A stretch of 11,010 nt of DNA, from NCBI GenBank assembly GCA_964610205.1, contig CAZSVI010000124.1, positions 1 through 11,010 of the forward strand. Reading direction: 5' to 3'. The first letter of the stretch is position 1; each line of letters starts with the position of its first letter. Of this stretch, positions 1-5,772 are shown piece by piece. The notes beneath the pieces are model-generated. The model ran no database searches and had not been told where the DNA came from. It saw only the letters and a program-made list of their open reading frames with translations. Position numbers and translations under genes: made by a program. The DNA is from CAZSVI01 sp964610205 (lineage in GTDB: Bacteria; Bacillota; Clostridia; DSM-8532).

Positions 1-32
1 GAGCCGACAGTATAGTCTGGATGGAAGATAGT
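1..32 (+). promoter_or_regulatory. FMN riboswitch (RFN element), 3' end only
   Basis: The window opens with GAGCCGACAGTATAGTCTGG followed by ATGGAAGATA. This matches the conserved 3' third of the RFN element, where the family reads GGAGCCGACAGT..AGTC.GGATGG.AGA. The element binds FMN in the nascent mRNA and lowers expression of riboflavin genes. The 5' part and the promoter lie upstream of the window. It sits about 180 bases before ribD and just before an intrinsic terminator, the usual arrangement for FMN-dependent premature termination. Confidence 0.9.
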
Positions 33-53
33 GTGATTTATTTTGTTTTTGTG

Positions 54-94
54 TCCCTGGAGGTAGTATGCTTCCAGGGATTTTGTATTTTTTT
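54..94 (+). terminator. Intrinsic terminator of the FMN riboswitch expression platform
   Basis: Bases 54-63 pair with 71-80 (ten pairs, one G-U) around a seven-base loop, followed by a T-rich tail ending in seven T at 88-94. It stands between the aptamer and ribD, so it is the likely OFF-state terminator when FMN is bound. The antiterminator partner must lie in the aptamer's 3' strand or upstream and cannot be fully seen here. Confidence 0.8.
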
Positions 95-187
95 AACGGG
101 TTGAGGCTTGTGTACCGGTTCCGGCGAGTACGGTATTACGTAACGGGTCGAGGCTTGTGTATCGTTCCGGTGGGTATGGTACTTTAC
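94..187 (+). repeat. Two imperfect tandem copies of a 47-bp unit in the ribD leader
   Basis: Copy 1 runs 94-140 and copy 2 from 141 to about 187. Both begin TAACGGGT(T/C)GAGGCTTGTGT (20 of the first 21 bases identical) and then diverge, sharing TTCCGG and G(T)A.GGTA. Each copy can form a small hairpin; in copy 1 TACCG (113-117) pairs with CGGTA (131-135), and copy 2 keeps a weaker version (TATC with GGTA). It lies after the terminator and before the ribD ribosome binding site, so it is transcribed only in read-through mRNA. No function is known to me. Confidence 0.7.
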
Positions 188-214
188 TATGGTGAAATAA
201 GCGAGGTTTATCTT

Positions 215-1336
215 ATGAATATACATGAATTTTATATGAAAAAAGCATTGGAACTAGCACGAGCTGGCTGGGGAAAAACAAATCCCAACCCGCTGGTGGG
301 AGCAGTAATCGTTAAGAATGAAGAAATTATTGCTAAGGGCTATCATGAAAGATTAGGAAGTGCCCATGCAGAAGTAGAAGCTTTAAAAAATGCGCAACAG
401 GATGTGAAAGGAGGGACGCTCTACGTTAATCTTGAGCCGTGTTCACATTATGGAAGAACCCCACCGTGTGCCAGGACAATCATAAAAGCTGGAATTAGCA
501 AAGTGGTGGTTGCCATGGAAGACCCCAACCCGAAAGTTTCCGGAAAGGGAATAAAAATGCTGAAGGAAGCCGGCATTGAAGTGGTTGTCAATGTTCTTGA
601 GGAGGAAGCAAGAAAGCTCAATGAAATATTCATTCAATATATCACCGGGAAACGACCTTTTGTGCTGATGAAAGCGGCTATGACACTGGATGGTAAAATA
701 GCATCCGTAAGTGGAGATTCCAAATGGATTTCGGGAGATAGTTCAAGGCGGTATGTACATCATATCCGTGACAGGGTATCTGCGATTATGGTAGGAATAA
801 ATACAGTGTTAGCAGACAATCCATCCCTGACAACAAGGCTTGAATTCAAAAAAGGCAGAGATCCAATCCGGATTGTTGTTGACAGTAAGGGAATAATACC
901 CATAGACAGCCAGGTTATCAATGTGGAATCCACAGCGGGTGTTATACTCGCTACAACATCAGAAATTGAAGGCGTAAAAGAAAAACAGCTCAAAAACAAG
1001 GGAGTGAACATTGTAAAGGTTGATGGACCTGGGGGGCATGTTGAGCTGATGAAGCTTATGAATGAATTGTATAAACTGGAAATAGACAGTGTGCTTCTGG
1101 AAGGGGGAGGAGGCCTGAATGCAGTAGCTTTACATTCAGGAATCGTAGATAAGGTAATGATTTTTATTGCCCCCAAAATCATTGGAGGGAAAGATGCTAA
1201 AACTCCTGTTGAGGGTGATGGAATTCAATGTATGAAAGATGCACTCAAATTAAAGGATATTACTATCAGCAGATTTGATGAGGATATCCTTGTAGAGGGG
1301 TATATGAAAGGAGAGCCATGTTTACCGGAATTGTAG
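215..1336 (+). CDS. ribD: Bifunctional riboflavin biosynthesis protein RibD (deaminase/reductase)
   Basis: RibD carries out the second and third steps from GTP: deamination of the diaminopyrimidinone phosphate and NADPH-dependent reduction of the ribosyl side chain, in the cytoplasm. The 373-residue length fits the family. Residues 1-145 are the cytidine-deaminase-like domain with the zinc and catalytic residues H51-A-E53 and PCSHYGRTPPC (C76, C85). From about 147 the reductase domain follows, with LMKAAMTLDGKIA (151-163) and EGGGGLN (296-302). The ATG at 215 is chosen because GAGG at 203-206 lies eight bases upstream and MNIHEFYMKKALELA is the normal N-terminus; the open frame continues upstream to 68 but only through riboswitch leader. 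It is the first gene of the rib operon, and its end overlaps ribE by 19 bases, suggesting translational coupling. Confidence 0.97.
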   Translation: MNIHEFYMKKALELARAGWGKTNPNPLVGAVIVKNEEIIAKGYHERLGSAHAEVEALKNAQQDVKGGTLYVNLEPCSHYGRTPPCARTIIKAGISKVVVAMEDPNPKVSGKGIKMLKEAGIEVVVNVLEEEARKLNEIFIQYITGKRPFVLMKAAMTLDGKIASVSGDSKWISGDSSRRYVHHIRDRVSAIMVGINTVLADNPSLTTRLEFKKGRDPIRIVVDSKGIIPIDSQVINVESTAGVILATTSEIEGVKEKQLKNKGVNIVKVDGPGGHVELMKLMNELYKLEIDSVLLEGGGGLNAVALHSGIVDKVMIFIAPKIIGGKDAKTPVEGDGIQCMKDALKLKDITISRFDEDILVEGYMKGEPCLPEL

Positions 1337-1971
1337 AGGAAATTGGTACTGTTAAGGAAATTGTACGGGGAAGCCTGTCGATAAAGCTTTGTATTCATTG
1401 TACGAAGATTCTAGATGATGTAAAAATGGGGGACAGTATTGCAGTAAATGGTGTATGTCTTACGGTAACTGGGCGGGGAGAAAATTGGTTTTTTTGTGAT
1501 GTTATGCCTGAAACCATGAGAAAAACAGGGCTCTTTAAATTAAATTTAGCAGACAGAGTTAATCTCGAGAGGGCGTTACGACTATCAGACAGATTGGGAG
1601 GCCATATTGTAACGGGACATATTGACGGTACTGGAATTGTTACAAGCAGAGTTGAAGAAGATAATGCCATATGGCTTACGCTGGAGGCTCAGGATACCAT
1701 TATGAAATACATTGTCATAAAGGGGTCTGTTGCTCTGGATGGTGCAAGCTTGACTGTTGCCTATGTGGATGAAAAATGCTTCAAGGTGTCGTTGATTCCC
1801 CTGACGATAGGTGTTACAACCCTTGGATTAAGAAAGAAAGGAGATCAGCTTAATATTGAATGTGATGTAATGGGAAAGTATGTAGAAAAGCTTTTGAATA
1901 TCAATAAAGGCGAATCAAAATCTAAAAAGGATATTTCACTTGATTTCCTAAGGGATAATGGTTTTGCATAG
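1318..1971 (+). CDS. ribE: Riboflavin synthase, alpha chain
   Basis: This enzyme dismutates two molecules of 6,7-dimethyl-8-ribityllumazine to riboflavin plus the pyrimidinedione that RibH reuses. The 217-residue protein has the typical start MFTGIVEEIGTV and two tandem lumazine-binding barrels: residues 1 to about 90 (GVCLTV at 46-50) and about 97-190 (GHIVTGHIDGTG at 95-106, DGASLTV at 141-147). The C-terminal tail (from about 193) is lysine-rich and varies in the family. The gene starts inside the end of ribD and is followed 35 bases later by ribBA. The gene is called ribE in most clostridial annotation and ribB in older Bacillus usage. Confidence 0.96.
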   Translation: MFTGIVEEIGTVKEIVRGSLSIKLCIHCTKILDDVKMGDSIAVNGVCLTVTGRGENWFFCDVMPETMRKTGLFKLNLADRVNLERALRLSDRLGGHIVTGHIDGTGIVTSRVEEDNAIWLTLEAQDTIMKYIVIKGSVALDGASLTVAYVDEKCFKVSLIPLTIGVTTLGLRKKGDQLNIECDVMGKYVEKLLNINKGESKSKKDISLDFLRDNGFA

Positions 1972-2006
1972 TATCTATAATAATTTGAATGGATGGAGAA
2001 TGTAGA

Positions 2007-3224
2007 ATGAAGTTTAACTCGATTGAAGAAGCAGTTGAAGACATAAGACAAGGGAAAATGATTGTTGTTGTGGATGATGAAGACCGTGAAAATGAAGGGG
2101 ATCTTTTAATGGCAGCTGAAAAGGTATCTCCTGAAAATGTGAATTTCATGGCTACTTTCGGGAAGGGAATGATCTGTTCACCTCTAACGGAAGAACGTGC
2201 ACGTCACCTTGGGCTCAATTTGATGGTGGAGAAAAATACCGAAAACATGAAGACAGCCTTCACCGTGACAGTAGATCATAAAAACTCAACTACAGGAATA
2301 TCGGCCTTTGAAAGGGCTTATACCATTAAAGAGCTGGCGAATCCAGAGACAGAGAGCAATGATTTCGTAAGGCCTGGCCATATATTTCCATTAATTGCCC
2401 GGGATGGGGGTGTGTTAAAACGTTCAGGGCATACGGAAGCGGCGGTGGATCTTGCCAGAATTGCGGGGTTATATCCGGCAGGGGTGATCTGTGAAATTAT
2501 GAATAAGGATGGAACCATGTCCAGAGTACCCCAGTTAATGGAGTTTTCCCAAAAACACAATCTAAAGATGATTACTGTTGCAGAGTTGATTCAATATAGG
2601 AGAAAGAATGAAAAACTTGTCAGGGCCGCTGCGCTGGCCAAGCTCCCTACCGAATACGGAGAATTCACGATTGTAGCTTATGAGAATGCTGTAAACGGGG
2701 AACATCATGTAGCTTTGGTGAAAGGAGTGATTCAAAACTCGATTGAACCTATATTGGTAAGAGTACATTCCGAGTGTCTGACCGGTGATGCATTCCACTC
2801 ACAAAGATGTGACTGCGGGGAACAGTTGGAGGCTGCATTACGACAGATAAGCCGTGAAAAAAAGGGCGTACTTCTTTATATGCGGCAGGAAGGGCGTGGA
2901 ATCGGACTGGTGAATAAAATACGTGCCTATGAATTGCAGGACAAGGGAAAAGATACGGTAGAAGCGAATGTACTGCTTGGTTTTGCACCGGATCTGCGGG
3001 AATATGGCATTGGTGCCCAGATTCTTTATGATTTGGGTGTTAGGAAGATAAGGCTATTAACCAATAACCCTAAAAAGGTGGTAGGCTTGGGAGGATATGG
3101 GCTTGAGGTGGTAGAAAGGGTACCTATCCAGATGGAAACCAATACTGCAAATGAATTTTATATGAGAACTAAAAAAGAAAAGATGGGACATCTATTCAAT
3201 GATGTTTTAACAAATACAAAATAA
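2007..3224 (+). CDS. ribBA: Bifunctional RibBA: DHBP synthase / GTP cyclohydrolase II
   Basis: RibBA supplies both starting blocks of riboflavin: 3,4-dihydroxy-2-butanone 4-phosphate from ribulose 5-phosphate, and the diaminopyrimidinone from GTP. At 405 residues it has the usual fused length. Residues 1-200 are the RibB domain: DDEDRENEGDL (23-33), TTGISAFERA (95-104), RPGHIFPL (122-129) and HTEAAVDL (142-149). Residues 205-400 are the RibA domain, with the zinc ligands C257-x10-C268-x-C270 and RQEGRGIGL (293-301). An in-frame ATG at 1989 exists, but GGAG at 1995-1998 stands eight bases before the ATG at 2007 and the family N-terminus begins there (MKFNSIEEA), so 2007 is preferred. Third gene of the operon, 16 bases ahead of ribH. 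Confidence 0.97.
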   Translation: MKFNSIEEAVEDIRQGKMIVVVDDEDRENEGDLLMAAEKVSPENVNFMATFGKGMICSPLTEERARHLGLNLMVEKNTENMKTAFTVTVDHKNSTTGISAFERAYTIKELANPETESNDFVRPGHIFPLIARDGGVLKRSGHTEAAVDLARIAGLYPAGVICEIMNKDGTMSRVPQLMEFSQKHNLKMITVAELIQYRRKNEKLVRAAALAKLPTEYGEFTIVAYENAVNGEHHVALVKGVIQNSIEPILVRVHSECLTGDAFHSQRCDCGEQLEAALRQISREKKGVLLYMRQEGRGIGLVNKIRAYELQDKGKDTVEANVLLGFAPDLREYGIGAQILYDLGVRKIRLLTNNPKKVVGLGGYGLEVVERVPIQMETNTANEFYMRTKKEKMGHLFNDVLTNTK

Positions 3225-3240
3225 TGCCTGGGAGGAAAAA

Positions 3241-3735
3241 ATGATGACAATGAAAACACATGAAGGAAATCTGATTGCCAAAGATTTAAAGTTCGGTATT
3301 GTTGTAGGCCGCTTCAATGAGTTTATCAGCAGCAAATTATTGGGTGGAGCCATCGATGCCCTTGTAAGACACGGGGGAGATGAAGCCAATATTGAAGCAG
3401 CTTGGGTACCCGGTGCTTTTGAAGTTCCACTTGTCGCACAAAAGATGGCAGCTTCTAAAAAATTTGACGCAGTAATTTGTATTGGTGCTGTCATAAGAGG
3501 TTCAACACCACATTTTGATTATGTTGCCAGTGAAGTATCCAAAGGGATTGCAAAGATATCATTGGATGCTGGAATTCCGGTAATATTCGGAGTCTTGACT
3601 ACAGATACCATTGAGCAAGCTATAGAAAGAGCCGGCACAAAATCGGGTAACAAGGGCTACGATGCTGCGGTTACAGCCATTGAAATGGCTAATCTTCTGA
3701 AGCAGTTTCAGTACGTTGCGGAAGAAGCTGATTAA
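3241..3735 (+). CDS. ribH: 6,7-dimethyl-8-ribityllumazine synthase
   Basis: RibH condenses the RibB product with the ribitylaminopyrimidinedione to give the lumazine that RibE uses; family members assemble into pentamers or 60-subunit shells. Visible motifs are GRFNEFI (23-29), WVPGAFE (55-61), RGSTPHFDYV (87-96, with the catalytic histidine H91) and AGTKSGNKG (131-139), with R130 at the phosphate site. GGGAGG at 3230-3235 is followed by three possible starts, 3241, 3244 and 3250. The first two have better spacing (5 and 8 bases), whereas the family N-terminus (MKTHEGNL) matches 3250, so the exact start is uncertain by three residues. The protein is 164 residues from 3241, slightly longer than the usual 154 or so. 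Last gene of the rib operon. Confidence 0.96.
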   Translation: MMTMKTHEGNLIAKDLKFGIVVGRFNEFISSKLLGGAIDALVRHGGDEANIEAAWVPGAFEVPLVAQKMAASKKFDAVICIGAVIRGSTPHFDYVASEVSKGIAKISLDAGIPVIFGVLTTDTIEQAIERAGTKSGNKGYDAAVTAIEMANLLKQFQYVAEEAD

Positions 3736-3860
3736 TAAAAGATAAAACTTCATCTTGAAACATTTCAAACTATTTACAATAAAGAGAATGGAGAAATGCT
3801 TCCATCCCGTTACCGATACCTATAGTAACAGGACTTTCCTTGAGTTCCGCATATTTTGTA

Positions 3861-3889
3861 TGGAAATTAAATGGAAACTCTGTTAAACT
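3861..3889 (+). promoter_or_regulatory. Possible promoter of the c-di-AMP riboswitch transcript
   Basis: TGGAAA at 3861-3866 and TAAACT at 3884-3889 are separated by 17 bases, each matching four of six sigma-A consensus positions. Transcription would start near 3896, just at the first base of the riboswitch, which is the main reason to favour it. A sporulation sigma factor cannot be excluded. The rest of 3736-3898 holds only a short palindrome (3755-3768) and a weak hairpin (3807-3832) without a T tract that might end the rib operon. Confidence 0.35.
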
Positions 3890-3898
3890 AAGAAAAAA

Positions 3899-4067
3899 TG
3901 CCGAATCTCCTATTGGAGTACGGGGGATATATCATCAGGGGTGAAACTGAAAACCTGAAGAAAAACAAAAGAGAGAAATCAAGTGTTTGATATCTGCTCT
4001 TTTGTTTTCATATTTAGGCTTTTGGAAGGGTACCTCAACCCGAACCCGTCAACTAACCTCGGAGGCA
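3899..4067 (+). promoter_or_regulatory. c-di-AMP riboswitch (ydaO/yuaA type)
   Basis: The sequence begins TGCCGAATC (3899-3907), continues with GTACGGGGGA and GGGGTGAAACTG, and ends ACCCGTCAACTAACCTC (4044-4060) then GGAGGCA. These are the conserved blocks of the ydaO/yuaA riboswitch in the right order; TGCC (3899-3902) pairs with GGCA (4064-4067) to close P1. A variable arm (about 3965-4010, AAACAAAAGAG with CTCTTTTGTTT) matches the element's extended stem. The class binds cyclic di-AMP and commonly controls wall hydrolases and ion transport genes, and is usually an OFF switch. Only four bases separate the aptamer from the ribosome binding site AGGAGG (4071-4076), so there is no room for a separate terminator before the start codon. 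Confidence 0.9.
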
Positions 4068-4125
4068 AAAAGGAGGAAAATAAAATGGTTGTTTCAAAAG
4101 AAAGGTAAAAGCCTTTTGTATTACC

Positions 4126-4866
4126 TTGGGTATCTCTTTATTGTTACCATATACTGCTGCATATGCGGCTACCTACACCGTTACCCGGGGGGACTCACTT
4201 TATACAATAGGGAAACAGTTTAACACAACAAGCAGTGCTATCATGAAAGAGAATAGTCTATCGAGCTCAGTAATTTATCCCGGCCAGAAGCTGAATGTTC
4301 CATCCAGCATATATACGGTGAAGAGCGGGGATACACTGTATCTGATAGCAGTAAGAAATGGAATTACACTTAATGCATTGAGAAAGGCAAATCATAAATG
4401 GGATAATTATCTTTATCCCGGTGAGAAGCTGATTTTGCCGAAAGTCGTTTCATCTCAGAATTCAGGAGTATATAGTACAGCAAATAAAGCTGTTATTCCG
4501 TATACGTCGGGTGAAATGGGTCTTTTATCCAGGTTGATTACAGCGGAGGCAGAGAGCGAACCCTATAACGCAAAAGTGGGCGTCGGGGGTGTAGTTCTAA
4601 ATAGGGTTAAGGATTCACGTTTTCCGAATTCAATCAATGGTGTAATCTATGAAAAGTCTTATGGATATTATCAGTTTACACCGGTAGAGAACGGTTGGAT
4701 TCATAAACCGGCATCAGAAGATGCCAAAAGGGCTGCATATGATGCTCTTCATGGTAGTGATCCATCCAACGGAGCAGTATATTACTTTGACGACAGTGCA
4801 ACAAACAAGTGGCTCTGGTCCAAGCCTCTTGCTGCAAGGATAGGTAGAATGGTATATGTGTACTAA
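4126..4866 (+). CDS. Two-LysM SleB/CwlJ-type spore cortex or wall hydrolase, start region frameshifted
   Basis: The protein has two LysM peptidoglycan-binding repeats (about residues 17-59 and 63-105, counted from the TTG at 4126), a linker, and a SleB/CwlJ-type hydrolase domain from about 131 to the end. That domain includes AEAESEPY (140-147; E141 is the likely catalytic glutamate) and VGGVVLNRV. Such enzymes cleave peptidoglycan outside the membrane, often in spore cortex at germination. The start is a problem. AGGAGG (4071-4076) points to ATG 4085, but that frame stops after seven codons (MVVSKER). Adding one A to the run at 4096-4099 would give MVVSKRKVKAFCITLGI and then a classical hydrophobic core ending AYA-A, a complete signal peptide. 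The TTG at 4126 keeps the core but loses the basic residues and has no ribosome binding site. It may be a sequencing error, a recent mutation, or slippage at the A run. Control is by the c-di-AMP riboswitch. Confidence 0.88.
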   Translation: MGISLLLPYTAAYAATYTVTRGDSLYTIGKQFNTTSSAIMKENSLSSSVIYPGQKLNVPSSIYTVKSGDTLYLIAVRNGITLNALRKANHKWDNYLYPGEKLILPKVVSSQNSGVYSTANKAVIPYTSGEMGLLSRLITAEAESEPYNAKVGVGGVVLNRVKDSRFPNSINGVIYEKSYGYYQFTPVENGWIHKPASEDAKRAAYDALHGSDPSNGAVYYFDDSATNKWLWSKPLAARIGRMVYVY

Positions 4867-4872
4867 ATGAAA

Positions 4873-5349
4873 CTATTCAACAAGCTTTTTATAATTTTCC
4901 ATAAGCTCGATGAATTTTATACTATCACCCCCAGTGTCGGGGTGATATTTTTTTGCAAGCTCGCGAAATTTCTTTTTAATTAAATCATTATCCGCATCGT
5001 AAGGCAGTCCCATCTGCGCAAGCAGTTGCGGGTCATATAAATGAACATTTACAATCCCGTTTTCCTTATAGTAACGGTAGTAAACGGAAAAAAAGAACTC
5101 ACGGATAACACTTTTGAGTTCTTCCTTATTCATGGAGGTAAGGCTTCTTAAAGAAAATCTCACTTTTTTATTACATTGAGGGTGAAGATCAAAAAACTCA
5201 TCCCAAACCAGATCCGCGCAATGATCTTTTTTGAAACCTTGCTTACCATCAAAAAAAACAGCATTTCCAAAGCGTATTTTCATCTCAAGTTTTTTCAGTT
5301 TTCTTATTTTTCGTTTAATTTCATCGATATCAATGTACCCGCTATACAT
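4873..5349 (-). CDS. Small protein with C-terminal J domain (DnaJ-like)
   Basis: The 158-residue protein ends in a short J domain (about 106-156): DPQLLAQMGLPYD, a basic helix KKKFRELAKKY, the HPD motif at 136-138, and helix III (IKFIELMENYKKL). J domains stimulate the ATPase of DnaK-type chaperones through HPD. There is no Gly/Phe region or zinc domain, so this is not DnaJ itself. Residues 1-105 are charged with a basic segment (10-27) and an aromatic stretch (FFFSVYYRYY, 85-94); I recognise no domain there. The start at 5349 is chosen because AGGGG (5356-5360 on the minus strand) lies six bases upstream. The open frame extends to 5397, but the promoter overlaps that part. It converges with the hydrolase gene, with six bases between the two stop codons. 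Its client is unknown. Confidence 0.85.
   Translation of the reverse strand: MYSGYIDIDEIKRKIRKLKKLEMKIRFGNAVFFDGKQGFKKDHCADLVWDEFFDLHPQCNKKVRFSLRSLTSMNKEELKSVIREFFFSVYYRYYKENGIVNVHLYDPQLLAQMGLPYDADNDLIKKKFRELAKKYHPDTGGDSIKFIELMENYKKLVE
4923..4954 (+). terminator. Intrinsic terminator of the hydrolase gene, inside the convergent J-protein gene
   Basis: TATCACCCC (4923-4931) pairs perfectly with GGGGTGATA (4939-4947) around a seven-base loop, followed directly by seven T (4948-4954). This is a strong rho-independent terminator on the plus strand, 57 bases after the hydrolase stop. On the minus strand the same bases encode KKYHPDTGGD of the J domain. In the minus direction no T run follows the hairpin, so termination should be one-way. 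Confidence 0.75.
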
Positions 5350-5385
5350 TTTCATCCCCTTTACAACCGAACAGCTATTAATTTT

Positions 5386-5413
5386 ATTATATGCCAACAG
5401 TGGTTACCGTCAA
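5386..5413 (-). promoter_or_regulatory. Sigma-A type promoter of the J-domain protein gene
   Basis: On the minus strand TTGACG (5408-5413) and a perfect TATAAT (5386-5391) are 16 bases apart. The start point would be near 5379, giving a leader of about 30 bases before the ATG at 5349. This placement rules out the upstream in-frame ATG at 5397. Confidence 0.75.
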
Positions 5414-5482
5414 TAATAACATGGGAAGAATGTGCTCAAATTACCTTGTATAACAGTATCTATCATGTTTTGGGAATAAAGA

Positions 5483-5512
5483 TTGATAATAAAGTTGTAC
5501 AAATGGTATAAT
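5483..5512 (+). promoter_or_regulatory. Strong sigma-A type promoter ahead of the rod RNA and MetRS-like gene
   Basis: TTGATA (5483-5488) and a perfect TATAAT (5507-5512) are 18 bases apart. Transcription would begin near 5519, about 12-14 bases before the first paired base of the long inverted repeat and about 254 bases before the MetRS-like start codon. It is divergent from the J-protein promoter. Confidence 0.75.
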
Positions 5513-5529
5513 AATACACAAACCAATCG

Positions 5530-5698
5530 CCAGGAGCCTTGGATAGAAGTCTTATATGCGGATTTTCGATTCATTTTTTCGTTCAGATTCTTCAAAAAAA
5601 CGGCGAATATCTGGGTACTTAACGCTTTTTTTGGAGGTTCCGGGTGGAAATAATGGGCGAAAAGATGCGTGCAGGGACTTTTGTCCAAGGCTCCCAGG
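5530..5698 (+). ncRNA. Long rod-shaped structured leader RNA or small RNA, family unknown
   Basis: Bases 5533-5553 pair with 5674-5694 without interruption (21 pairs, some G-U; the outer 11 are perfect Watson-Crick, GGAGCCTTGGA with TCCAAGGCTCC). Going inward, TGCG (5557-5560) pairs with TGCA (5670-5673), TTTTCG (5563-5568) with CGAAAA (5658-5663), CATTTTTTC (5572-5580) with GAAATAATG (5647-5655, one mismatch), and 5586-5605 with 5623-5640 including seven A against seven T. A loop near 5606-5622 closes the tip. The outermost CC (5530-5531) can pair with GG (5697-5698). The whole makes one rod of about 170 bases just after a strong promoter. It lacks the T-box and SAM riboswitch signatures expected of a methionine-related leader, and no T tract follows. 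It could be a leader of the MetRS-like gene, an independent small RNA (6S-like in outline but with no large central bubble), or a foldback element. Confidence 0.5.
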
Positions 5699-5772
5699 TA
5701 GCGTATAGAATTTATATTTGATATTACGGCACCGCCAAAAGCATTCATATTTCATGAAACGGAGAAACGAAT

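Noticed and set aside
68..214. Upstream in-frame extension of ribD from the ATG at 68
   Set aside because: It runs through the riboswitch terminator and the tandem repeat, has no family similarity, and a proper ribosome binding site precedes the ATG at 215.
1989..2006. Alternative ribBA start at ATG 1989
   Set aside because: The ribosome binding site GGAG lies inside this extension (1995-1998) and fits the ATG at 2007.
3807..3832. Hairpin CCGTTAC / GTAAC-A-GG as a rib operon terminator
   Set aside because: The stem has a bulge and is followed by ACTTTCC rather than a T tract; too weak to call.
5519..5705. 6S RNA
   Set aside because: The rod outline and length are suggestive, but the large central bubble typical of 6S RNA is not seen, so I keep the RNA unassigned.
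5410..5748. 112-residue minus-strand open frame
   Set aside because: It is antisense to the rod RNA and the plus-strand promoter, has no ribosome binding site context I can support, and shows no recognisable domain.
5519..5772. T-box or SAM riboswitch upstream of the MetRS-like gene
   Set aside because: GGGTGGAAATAATGGGCG only faintly resembles the T-box motif; the ACCGCG part, terminator and antiterminator are absent, and no SAM-I core is present.
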